NCBI GenBank assembly: GCA_038501625.1
Contig: JAZAYU010000013.1
Coordinates: forward strand, 1 to 64,000
Length of the DNA: 64,000 nucleotides
Direction of reading: 5' to 3'
From: Corbicula japonica
Lineage: Eukaryota > Mollusca > Bivalvia > Venerida > Cyrenidae
Of the stretch, positions 56,401 through 64,000 are shown piece by piece. Each line of letters starts with the position of its first letter. Positions within the stretch are counted from its first letter, which is position 1. The position numbers and the translations under genes are program-made. Below the pieces are notes generated by a model. It saw only the letters and a list, made by a program, of their open reading frames with translations, was not told the origin of the DNA and made no database searches.

Positions 56401-57765
56401 CCACAACCGCTCTTGACGTAGGGAAAAAAAACAACGAAACTAGCATACATTGTAAACATATACAATTAATGACCAATTAGAACTTTGGTTGAGTGTATGT
56501 TACTCTTCCAAGTAAACATGTTAAAAGTGTTAGTGCATTTAAAAATATAGCATATAATAAACAGTAGAATATAGAAAACTATCAAACAAACCAACGTCAT
56601 ATAAAAAACAACAATTAGACCTATTAAGGAGGTTAAAAGTCCACAGTTTGAACGTGACGACATTATGTTTAACAAAGGCAATATATATTAAACTTAAGCA
56701 AGATCTTGTAGTCCATTTTTGTTATGAAGTTTAATAGTGATCAGAAACAAAACATTCAAATTACAATTAAAAAAGTTACACTTTTAACCCAATTTAATAA
56801 TAATTCAAGAGTTTGTCAAAATTAAAATAATATGAGATCTTTTAATGTTTGCTACAGGTAAAGGGCAGAAATTAAACAATTCACAGAATCAAGGGGCACT
56901 ATTCAGAAATGAATGAAAATGAAACTCGTCTGAGATGGCAAGAAATATACTAGCGGAAACAGTGATAGACGGAATCACGGACGTGATTGGGGGGGGGGGG
57001 GGGGGCATAACAGTAAGTAAATAATCAAGAACTATATGCATAGTCCAAGTTTGCAGCAAACAAGGCAAACAAAATTGAAAGTAACTGAACATGTTTACCA
57101 TTTTTCAAAATTTCCCTTGTCTTGTTATGTTCCTTTTCACTTTGTTCTCTTGAATCCTTATGTTCCTTTTTAATAGAATCTCTTGCTTCCTCTACAGAAT
57201 TCTTCGTTTCTTCACAAGAAATCTGAAGAGCCGTCAAAGCTTCCGCTAATGCCTCATTGGGTATCTTTCCCTCTTCCAATTGTTGTAGCATTTTATTTAT
57301 GGAAAGTTCAAGTTTTGTACAATTTACTTCTTCAAGAATTGTTTTGAAAATTACTTTGATTTTTTCAAAGTAATGTTCATAGCTGGCGTCACTGATAACT
57401 AATGTACCAAGATGTGCGAGTTTATTGCGTAATTTTTTTAACTGAGACAACCTTGTGTCTATATTCCTACTAAGTCCGCATGTTGATTGTATAACATTGA
57501 GTAAAAGGGATAAGTCCCAGAGATCCAGGTTAGTTGCGTTGCCTCCAACCGGATATACTTTCTGCTTTGATATTGGATACAGTTTTGATTCTAGTTTATT
57601 TTTGTTTATTTGTAAAAATGTATCCATCGTCCATGTTTGGCTATCCTCATTATGGGGCCTTAGCTCGGTTACTTTCTTCTGAAGTAATGCTCTTAATAAC
57701 ATTGTGCCCCCATGCTCAGTCACATAACAGAGATTAGATATTTTTGCCTTATTTGACGCCGCCAT
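45547..57765 (-). CDS. HEPN - TRADD-N-like - triple LRAT-domain protein (7 exons, predicted 1178 residues)
   Basis: Exons on the minus strand: 57765-57099, 55773-55681, 55412-55017, 54174-53935, 50962-50841, 50436-50356 and 47484-45547. Intron phases are 1, 1, 1, 1, 0, 0; all borders are GT-AG and every junction keeps the frame. Domain order: DZIP3-type HEPN (about 1-165, RNKLAH at 113-118), Lys/Glu coiled coil (186-255), TRADD-N-like alpha/beta segment (about 311-384), linker, LRAT-1 (636-766), membrane segments (815-837, 869-902), LRAT-2 (930-1037), LRAT-3 (1078-1173). HEPN domains with Rx4-6H are often RNases; LRAT domains are NlpC/P60-fold acyltransferases or thiol hydrolases. The combination is unfamiliar to me and suggests a membrane-linked immune or stress effector (inference). 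The weakest junction is exon 4 to 5, across 2.97 kb of transposon-filled intron; a two-gene reading, with a start at 50960, is the main alternative. Confidence 0.62.
47901..48166 (-). mobile_element. Broken reverse transcriptase fragment of a retroelement
   Basis: The minus strand reads IPNGTNCELLVADLF then a stop, and after a frameshift DYDLLKIDNNHFPSLVNKIYP. These match two successive conserved stretches of the same reverse transcriptase class as the 25.1-kb fragment. Stops and shifts make it non-functional. Confidence 0.6.
48225..48840 (-). repeat. Interspersed repeat R1, reversed near-full copy
   Basis: In reverse complement it follows the order of the 35.4-35.9-kb copy: 'cgtgttcttgctgatttta', 'gcatgcaacattg', 'gtgtgaggttggtgcgcc', 'ttgccactgac' and 'ccatgctctc'. 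Confidence 0.65.
50356..50962 (-). CDS. Exons 5 and 6 of the HEPN-LRAT gene (linker)
   Basis: Exon 5 (50962-50841) follows acceptor 'gttgtttcag' and ends at donor AAT|GTATTG. Exon 6 (50436-50356) follows 'attaaattgcag' and ends at CAG|GTACTT. Exon 6 is 27 codons in phase 0 at both ends. It encodes SPLVFGEVRPDYDDHSGQ, echoed at the start of exon 7 as IPLLFDEVRHTYDIQSLQ, so the linker contains a duplicated motif. Exon 5 contains an ATG at 50960 that could start a shorter, LRAT-only protein. Confidence 0.65.
51567..53888. mobile_element. DNA transposon in intron 4 (outer element of a nest)
   Basis: The ends are long inverted repeats. 'gacttcccaaaacccgaccc' at about 51605 faces its exact complement near 53800-53820. 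Similarity extends both outward ('cctttcc ... cgtgataaaa') and inward ('cgtatttaaacgt'), over roughly 90 bases. The 'aaaacccgaccctgttttt' word is repeated once more near 51678. The interior is split by the element at 51756-53131. A minus-strand frame at 53440-53643 inside the right part has no recognisable domain. The element starts 47 bases from the donor of exon 4. Confidence 0.7.
51756..53131. mobile_element. Inner DNA transposon with CpG-rich subterminal repeats
   Basis: Terminal inverted repeats are 'tacagtacagctcggg' at 51756 and 'cccgagctgtactgta' ending at 53131. Each end has a CG-rich zone repeating 'agtccgcgct' and 'ccccgcgttt', in an otherwise AT-rich intron. Subterminal repeats of this kind are usual for hAT-like elements, but the target duplication was not resolved. 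There is no transposase frame. Confidence 0.7.
53935..55412 (-). CDS. Exons 3 and 4 of the HEPN-LRAT gene (TRADD-N-like segment and linker)
   Basis: Exon 3 (55412-55017) follows 'ttgaaaacaatttcag'-type intron sequence on the transcript and ends at the consensus donor ATCG|GTAAGT. Exon 4 (54174-53935) ends at AATG|GTAAAT. Residues 311-384 in exon 3 (GYHIVKAEKGCILLHFRF, then SFYVDYIHGDLDKYL, then SQFEMSIYLEDLSQVL) follow the strand-helix-strand pattern of the N-terminal domain of the death-receptor adaptor TRADD, including the hydrophobic strand, the 'L..Y..G.L...L' helix and the final amphipathic strand. Exon 4 is a Ser/Asp-rich linker with one compact stretch (SVLLTVKPPTNFEQSDMEHV). The TRADD-N assignment is from pattern, not from a search. 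Confidence 0.6.
54481..54545. repeat. Imperfect 'acattacataaa' microsatellite
   Basis: Five imperfect repeats of about 12 bases in intron 3 of the HEPN-LRAT gene. Confidence 0.8.
55932..56495. mobile_element. Tc1/mariner-like element (564 bp) in intron 1
   Basis: It starts 'cactcaacaaaagttctaat' and ends with the inverted 'attagaactttggttgagtg', flanked by TA on both sides, the target of Tc1/mariner elements. Arms match over about 30 bases with two differences. On the minus strand a short frame reads NSRRTVPRSIITRFK, which may be a remnant of a transposase helix-turn-helix; the rest of a transposase is missing. Confidence 0.7.
56989..57005. repeat. Run of 17 G
   Basis: An uninterrupted mononucleotide run of 17 G, reading as poly-C on the HEPN-LRAT transcript, about 90 bases inside intron 1. 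Confidence 0.9.
57099..57765 (-). CDS. First exon of the HEPN-LRAT gene: DZIP3-type HEPN domain
   Basis: The ATG at 57765 has an in-frame TAA two codons upstream and A at -3, so it is a credible start. The exon encodes 222 residues and ends in phase 1 at AATG|GTAAAC. The fold signature is helical with RLSQLKKLRNKLAHLG at its centre; Arg113 and His118 form the Rx4H motif of HEPN domains. Upstream the words LCYVTEHGGTMLLRALL and NLDLWDLSLLLNVI match the DZIP3-type HEPN family, which is expanded in molluscs. The C-terminal third is charged (EETKNSVEEARDSIKKEHKD) and likely coiled coil. HEPN domains with this motif can cleave RNA; activity here is inferred. Confidence 0.8.
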
Positions 57766-58319
57766 CCTTTATTCCTCTTCTGCAATAGTAATTTAAAACA
57801 GCTTCGACTAGAATCAAAATATTCACCTTATATGCCAAAGTTAAAATGTAGATGAAAACGTTACAGTAGCTAAATACGATGATTTTATTATCATTCAAGT
57901 GCATTTCATTTCAAATTCATTAGCGAAATAAAAGGAAAAGAAACGATATTTTGTAAAAATGAAAACCATGGATTTAAGTTTCTTTAAATTGCAGTTTTAC
58001 TAAAAGCAACAAAATTTAAACGCACCAAACATAAATTCATGTACGGTCTGTAGGTTTCCAGATTTTCAGGTCCAGAAGATGAAATCTAGAGCTTTATACG
58101 TGTAGCAAACGCGTCAAACTGACTATCATTTTGGTTTTCGATATAGCATGAATGGAACATGGCCCCGAATAGCTGGGCATTTAAGCAACTATATTTGACA
58201 GCAGATACTTGTTAAGGACCCTGGAGAAACCAATATTTCTTTCATATTTCGATAACAAAAGTAAACTAGACGAAAAAGTTCAAAAGAGCCATAGATAACG
58301 ACAAATGTGAAAAATACAT

Positions 58320-58440
58320 ACTCGGTTTAAAACACGTTCACGGACAATGATGGAAATGCATATTACTGCCCATGCCATCTAGACCAGGGTTGAACCCAAC
58401 TCATTAGTTACACTAATAAACAATACCATCTAAAACAATG
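58320..58440 (+). repeat. Interspersed repeat R2, copy 4
   Basis: It contains 'ggaaatgcatattactgccc', 'gaacccaactcatta' and 'taataaacaatacc' in the family order. Confidence 0.6.
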
Positions 58441-58480
58441 GTGCTGATGTGACCCTGAACATGGCACCTATGTTTAACAC

Positions 58481-58620
58481 TCACACATTCACATACTCAC
58501 ACTCACTCACACACATTCACTCACTCACTCACTCACTCACTCACTCACTCACTCACTCACTCACTCACTCACTCACTCACTCACTCACTCACTCACTCAC
58601 TCACTCACTCACTCACACAC
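58481..58620. repeat. TCAC microsatellite, about 28 units
   Basis: A nearly pure tetranucleotide run of CACT/TCAC, with imperfect ends, lies about 720-860 bases upstream of the HEPN-LRAT start codon. Confidence 0.95.
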
Positions 58621-60163
58621 TCTCACTAACTCACAAAATCTACTTGTTTATGACGGATTAATGGAAAGGCATGTTATATTAAGATACCCAAGGGTTCCGA
58701 CAATAAAATATTTATACAAGTAATATTTATTGCTGATACTTACTACTTCAAGTCACTCAAAAATATTACCTTTTATCTCCCACCGAGCAGTCAAAATGTT
58801 CACCACTGTCTATGTATTTTGTTTTGCCACTGCCTGCTCCAAGGCGATACCACACCAGGTTTAACTTGAATTGTTGTTTTGTCCATGTGCTGTCTGTTTG
58901 GTCCTTGGTCGGTTATCTTTGTTGTTTGTTATTTAACGTTGTAGTATTTCTGGTTCTCTTCCAGCAAAGTCTATAATTCTGTATGTGGCTTACTTACACA
59001 ATCTCTATTTTAATGTTGGCAGAATTTCCATTTTAAATCTGGAAAACAAAACCGACAAAACCAGTTGTTTCTTTATTTTCTTTGATTGTCTTATAATCAC
59101 CTTTTAGAAATTACAGTTATAAAAATGCATATTATTATGTAGTCACTGTGGGGACTTGAATAGCTCAACACTGTCTGAAGATAGAAGTACACTCTTTTTT
59201 GACTGGTTTCACTTCACAATTGTTTTAATAAAATGGGTTCAAAAAGTGAATTTCTACATTCAGAAAACACAGCCTACCCACACGTTTTCAACGACAAAAT
59301 ACAGCATCACACCTTTGTTTCTGACCTGATTTTCAAAACTTTTAATTGTTTCAAAGTTGGACATGTATATCTGGTAGCAAGACATTTCCTGACAGTATTC
59401 ATTTGAGTCTGTTGCTGGGACCATTTCACTTATCCGCACCAAGAATCAACATTTCTTTATCACGAAGGAAAGTTGGCTGAATTCCCGTTATTATTGGGGG
59501 CTTAGGAGTTCAAAGGAAGGAAGCATCTTGGCTGTACATCCCTCATCATGAGCTTGGTAATAATTATTCATAAAGCTTGCTGTTTGCATGTTTAAGCAAA
59601 CTAAGCTCCACAGATGTATAAGGAGTATACAACAGCGGATCTGACGAGGTTTATGTACACCACCTTCCTGCATTCTATTGGACACTCCTTTAAGTTGCGC
59701 TTGAGGAATCCAAGTGTTGATTATTTATATTGCTGCTGATGGTATTGATACAATGGCGATTTTTAGAGAAAGTGACAGTTATAAGCTTGTAGGAACTCGT
59801 TTTACTATTGTTATTAAAGTTAATAAAAATCGGATAAGTGTTCCGTATACGTGTACTGAGAATATAGTGCTTAATCGCATACGCGATGTTGTGGCCCACG
59901 TTTTCAGTTCTTCAAGACTGTTATGTGACAGATCTATATAGTATTTAGCGAAGAATCTAACTTGATAGTAATACATCATCCACATACTGTTAAATTACGT
60001 GATACTATACGATTTTGATCCTTGAGTTATGGCATTTCGGACAAGTCCAATGTTATAATCCTAAAAATGAAATGGACGTAAATTTCCAGATTTATCTTTC
60101 AGAGTTACTTCCTTTATACGATAAAGCTACTAATTAAGCTGTTAAAAGCAGCAGATTTTTATC

Positions 60164-60240
60164 TGGCGGTAATAGCTCAGTAGGTAAGGATGTTGGGCTA
60201 TGATGCAAAACAATGCGAGTTCGGATCCTATTAACGTAAC
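60164..60240 (+). repeat. tRNA-derived sequence with pol III A and B boxes (SINE head or tRNA pseudogene)
   Basis: 'tagctcagtagg' fits the A box exactly and 'gagttcggatcc' fits the B box with a change or two, at tRNA-like spacing. The anticodon arm and acceptor stem do not pair convincingly, so it is not a functional tRNA gene. The sequence after it is T-rich. Confidence 0.5.
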
Positions 60241-60804
60241 CTTTATTTGCTTCTTTTCATTCATATTATATGTTTTTATATTTAGTTTTTTTCTTTATTT
60301 TTAATTCCCTGCCACTTTGTTTTCATGGCCATTTCATTGATATAACGATATATTTTTGTGCAGCAATATCCCGATTGATAAGATAAGTACTAGCGAAAGA
60401 TAAGTACAATGTACCAGCGATTGGTTTCTGGCCTCAATGATTGTGAGTACCAAATATGATGCTTAGGAGGGGAGATTTCAACGTAATTTTGTTATGTTTG
60501 CTTCAGTATGTGGAGTTTTATTGTTCAATTATTGGTGTTCTATGATAACATTTTATGTTTACGTATGAACAAAATAGTATAAAGATGGCTTAGACGAGAT
60601 CCTATGTATGTTCTGTCAGTTAATTCATCGTAGTAATTTCGCGTGATAACTTTGAACTGACCCCATGGGTTTCGAAGACGGCGTTCAACACGCTTTGCAA
60701 CATAATTCTTATATTGAAAAATAAACTGTTCATGTTCATAACAACGGTCTAAGTAGGGTATTTAACAACGTTATCGAGATATTTCCATGATCAGAGACTC
60801 TCGT

Positions 60805-60910
60805 ACAAGTATGAGGTTGGTGCACCCAAAAGCCTGGTTTACACACCCAGCGGAAAATTGTTTTGCCACTGACAGATCCAATGCATTAACGCCTCGGATT
60901 CTCATTTTCT
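60805..60910 (+). repeat. Interspersed repeat R1, fragment
   Basis: 'gtatgaggttggtgcaccc', 'ttgttttgccactgac' and 'ctcggattctcatttt' match the R1 order. Confidence 0.55.
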
Positions 60911-61924
60911 ATTCAATATCTATGCAATTCACTCATATTTATTATTAATTATACAGAATTAAATATTTCGAACAGTTTGTATTTTTCCAGATCATGCACG
61001 AATCTTTTTAAGTATTTATCATAGTTTTAAGTCTGAGGGCTTCACTTAAAAGGTTGTGATTGCTTTGTCTTGTCTGTTTTATTTAAAATACCCGCGTAAT
61101 AAACATGTAGATCGTTGGCAGTATTTCTTTAACATGTTTAACGAAAATTATTGACTATTATGCAGTTTAAATAAGTAATAAAAAGATGTTGCCATAAAAA
61201 AGACAAATAATGCATAAGTGTCTATTCACAACATTTGACTGAACACACATAATCAAAAATAGTTCGTGTTTCAGTACAAGATTTAATGATATGATAGCAT
61301 TATTGTCCTGATGACCGACATACTATAATGGACCAAACTTGAGCTTTCTACCTGAACACCGGTTAACAGTGAAGTAAAGCAAAGATCACGTTTCAGACGG
61401 AACTGATAATTAGACTCTTAATCAGTCGTTATTTATGGATAGACTCTTGCTTAGTCGTTATCTATAAAAACTTAGAGGCCACTTATTGGCTGTTGAAGCA
61501 CGTAGCATTTGGAGTCTGTACCTTTACTTAAATCCTCTCTCCTGCTTCTTATCAGCTAGGCTTATTACTCATAAAAATATTTCTCACAACAAACAATAAA
61601 AAAATACATGTACTCGTTTTTTGTCTAGTAAATGTACACTGTGTATGATTAACAAAAGATGTACAGCTTATGAATGTATTAAACCAAAGCAAATAAAATA
61701 TGTAGAGAACACTGAACAGAGATTAGCTACTTATTTTGCTGACCATGAATCTACGAACTTGCTCAGCATTTTGTGGAACTCGTGGATCAGAGGTATCCCA
61801 GAGAATGTTTTACATGGTTTAGCTAGCTCGATATGGATACATCCGTCGGTACTTTCTTGATTATTTTGCTTAACTGTTATCTTGCATTTTGCCACTAATC
61901 AACTGGATGCTAAAGTTTTAAAAG

Positions 61925-62165
61925 GTTTTGAATGTAAACAGTATTGTTGGAACACCAGAACACACAGTTTTGCAGAAATCTTAAATCGGGTAATGAAACT
62001 GAAAATAATAGACACTACAAGTTTAAGCTTTACTAAGTTGTAATTTGGGTTTTAATCAACAAAATAATCTTTGGAACATGCGAACACATTCTTTTGCAGT
62101 AGTATCAAATCGGGTCATGAATTCGTCAATAATAAACAATACAAAATTTTGCTTTCCAAAAAGCT
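61925..62165. repeat. Diverged tandem duplication, ~115-bp spacing
   Basis: The first copy contains 'ttttgcagaaatcttaaatc' and 'gggtaatgaa'; the second contains 'ttttgcagtagtatcaaatc' and 'gggtcatgaa'. The words 'ggaaca', 'gaacaca' and 'aataa' keep their order in both. Confidence 0.55.
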
Positions 62166-62935
62166 AGTCGGTCATTAGCATAACCTTTTAACAAAAAAAG
62201 ACGGCGCTGTAGTGCATACTTGAACTTGAGTATTTTAATTCAATGCGTTAGGTTGTTATTCGAAGTCATGAGACATACTAAGTGAATACTAACATTCTAA
62301 CGATATTGTTCTAGATCAGAAAGAACAATTTTATCATACCTGTGAGCCCCTGACAGACTGTTCACGTTTTTCTCTCCCACCCTATGACTGTGAAAAAACT
62401 TTTAACATATTCTGTAGCTTTCGATATATATTTACAGCTTGATAATCGTTGCTTTCTAACACTTTCTGACACAAAAATATTGTTTGACAAACTTTTCCTT
62501 TTGGGTTTACTTCCAAGTAAATTATTAACTTGTTCGCAAACAGGGTTATATTTATCACCAGCTTCATCTCATTCGAAAGAGGAAACACCTATAAGTAAAC
62601 TTACATTTTTGTATGGCATCCAATAAAATTGGCTTACAATTCAATTTTTTCTGCCGTCTTAGTAAAAGGTTGTGCTAATGGAAAGCTTTTTGGAAAGCTA
62701 ACACTTGTTAAAATATTAAATAGATAACCCTCCAGACAGGAATCTCCTTAAAAACTACCTTACGTAAGCTTACCTTTGTTTGAATGGAAAATTCCGTTTA
62801 ATATGTTGCATATAAATTTGTCACATTAATTTTCTATAGGAATGTGAATAAGACTAAATAATTAAGTATACTTTCGTAATCAATAAGATCTAAACACAAT
62901 AATTATAGTAGAGTATTTAATAAATTGTAATTCAC

Positions 62936-63915
62936 TACCTACTTGTTTAATCCAACATGTTAAGTGTAAGTGGATAATCAATGAACGCGCGACACATATA
63001 CCGGAATCCCAGTATATGGAAAACCCAGAGGGAAACCCATTCTTTAAAATAAGCAAATATCGCTTCTATTTTTAATGTGTCAGCTTTCTGTCATAAACTG
63101 TAGAAAAAAATGTATAGATTGAGTCAATGCAATACGACAGACGAATTCATTTGTATGTCTTTCTTTCTTGGTCTGATTCAGCTTTTTTTTAATGTTCTTT
63201 GATTTGCATCTAATGTTTTTCAATTTTGTAATAAAATTTTGCGATCCAGCTTTAACTTAGGAAGTGACAAAACATCTGGTTATTTTTTTTAGTTCATTCC
63301 AGACTTTCGGTCTATCTGTGATATCTTTGAAGGGGGATTTAAGATTTAAGATTTTAGTAGAATGATTCTTAAAGAGTTTTCAGAAAACTGTTTGTGTTGA
63401 TACATAGATAAAATTAAAACGAAACATCATATTATAAATGCTATTTTCTGTTGCATATGAGATAACATAAGCTACATGTTTTTGTTTCAGTAGAGGATGA
63501 AATGGCATGCTGAACATGTCAGTACATATAACAAACGCAGGACTAAGATGTTGTTGTTTTTTCTTGCATTTAATGTCATCACAAATACACCTTCCGGGAA
63601 ATTCAAATTCAAACCGGATTAGACGTTTTCTGATAGTCTCTTTTAAAACTGATAGTTCACTTAAAGTTTTGTATGATATGTTCAAAATGCAAACAATGAT
63701 TAATCAATTTGGGATACTGGTGTAATCAGTAAGAAATCTACACTATAATAATAGTAAAATGTTTCATAAAATATAATCATTAACCACTTGTTTCACAATC
63801 CTTCATTTAACAGAAGGTTCGTTAAGAGTTAGTGGATTATCAATAACGCGTGACATTTCATACAAAAACTATAGTAAAAGGAAAACCCAGAGGAAAACCA
63901 ATTCTTAATTTCTCG
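62936..63915. repeat. Pair of diverged direct repeats, ~850-bp spacing
   Basis: Segments at about 62936-63055 and 63780-63915 share 'cacttgttt'-type starts, 'agtggattatcaat', 'acgcg', 'aaaacccagagg' and 'attctt' in the same order, with many differences. Confidence 0.5.
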
Positions 63916-64000
63916 ATTAAAATCATTAAAACTAGATGTACGTCTTTATAATACATGTATTGTATTCTTAAGAATACTTTAACACAAGTACAAAGAAAAA

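Larger units (their letters stand above)
57766..64000. other. Stretch upstream of the HEPN-LRAT gene; no supported gene
   Basis: The first few hundred bases should hold the promoter of the HEPN-LRAT gene, but I cannot point to a specific element. Listed repeats apart, frames at 59690-59985, 61621-61860, 62382-62626 and 63380-63725 lack recognisable content, ATG context or splice partners. Confidence 0.5.

Noticed and set aside
61621..61860. 79-residue plus-strand frame with several Cys at its start
   Set aside because: It opens without an ATG in good context, has no known domain and no neighbouring exon; kept out for lack of support.

Overview
The window looks like nuclear DNA from a bivalve mollusc. 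It is AT-rich with low coding density. Genes are split into small exons with GT-AG borders, and there are many short inverted-repeat transposons. There are two long arrays built on 'gaccttgacctt' and 'ttcaaggtcacgtgac' units, of a kind I associate with bivalve genomes (recalled, not searched). Species is not decided. All gene models were built by hand from reading frame, splice signals and exon phase; none has been tested against transcripts or databases.

Region 1 (about 4.5-26.8 kb, minus strand) holds three paralogous small membrane-protein genes of the CYYR1/Shisa-like type at 4558-7519, 13156-14723 (5' incomplete) and 24018-26819. Each has a Cys/Tyr-rich exon, a transmembrane exon and a short tail exon, with identical intron phases (1, 2, 1). 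An ~870-bp transposon-like repeat flanks the first gene in opposite orientations.

Region 2 (29.4-31.5 kb, plus strand) holds remains of a DUF3504/Crypton-type tyrosine-recombinase-like gene: an intact first exon with a splice donor, a decayed tandem copy of that exon, and a frameshifted 3' piece.

Region 3 (31.5-45.5 kb) appears gene-free: interspersed repeats in alternating orientation (34.6-37.4 kb), two satellite-like arrays (38.2-40.7 and 42.8-44.5 kb), several MITEs and interstitial telomere-type repeats.

Region 4 (45.5-57.8 kb, minus strand) is the main result. Seven phase-compatible exons give a predicted protein of 1178 residues: a DZIP3-type HEPN domain with an RNKLAH motif, a charged coiled coil, a TRADD-N-like segment, a linker, then three consecutive LRAT-type domains with membrane segments between the first and second. 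Only the first LRAT keeps the His-His-Cys set. Intron 4 carries a nested pair of DNA transposons and intron 1 a Tc1/mariner-like MITE. HEPN and TRADD-N-like modules suggest a role in immunity or stress response; this is inference.

Region 5 (57.8-64 kb) has no gene I can support: a TCAC microsatellite, a tRNA-like sequence and old duplications.
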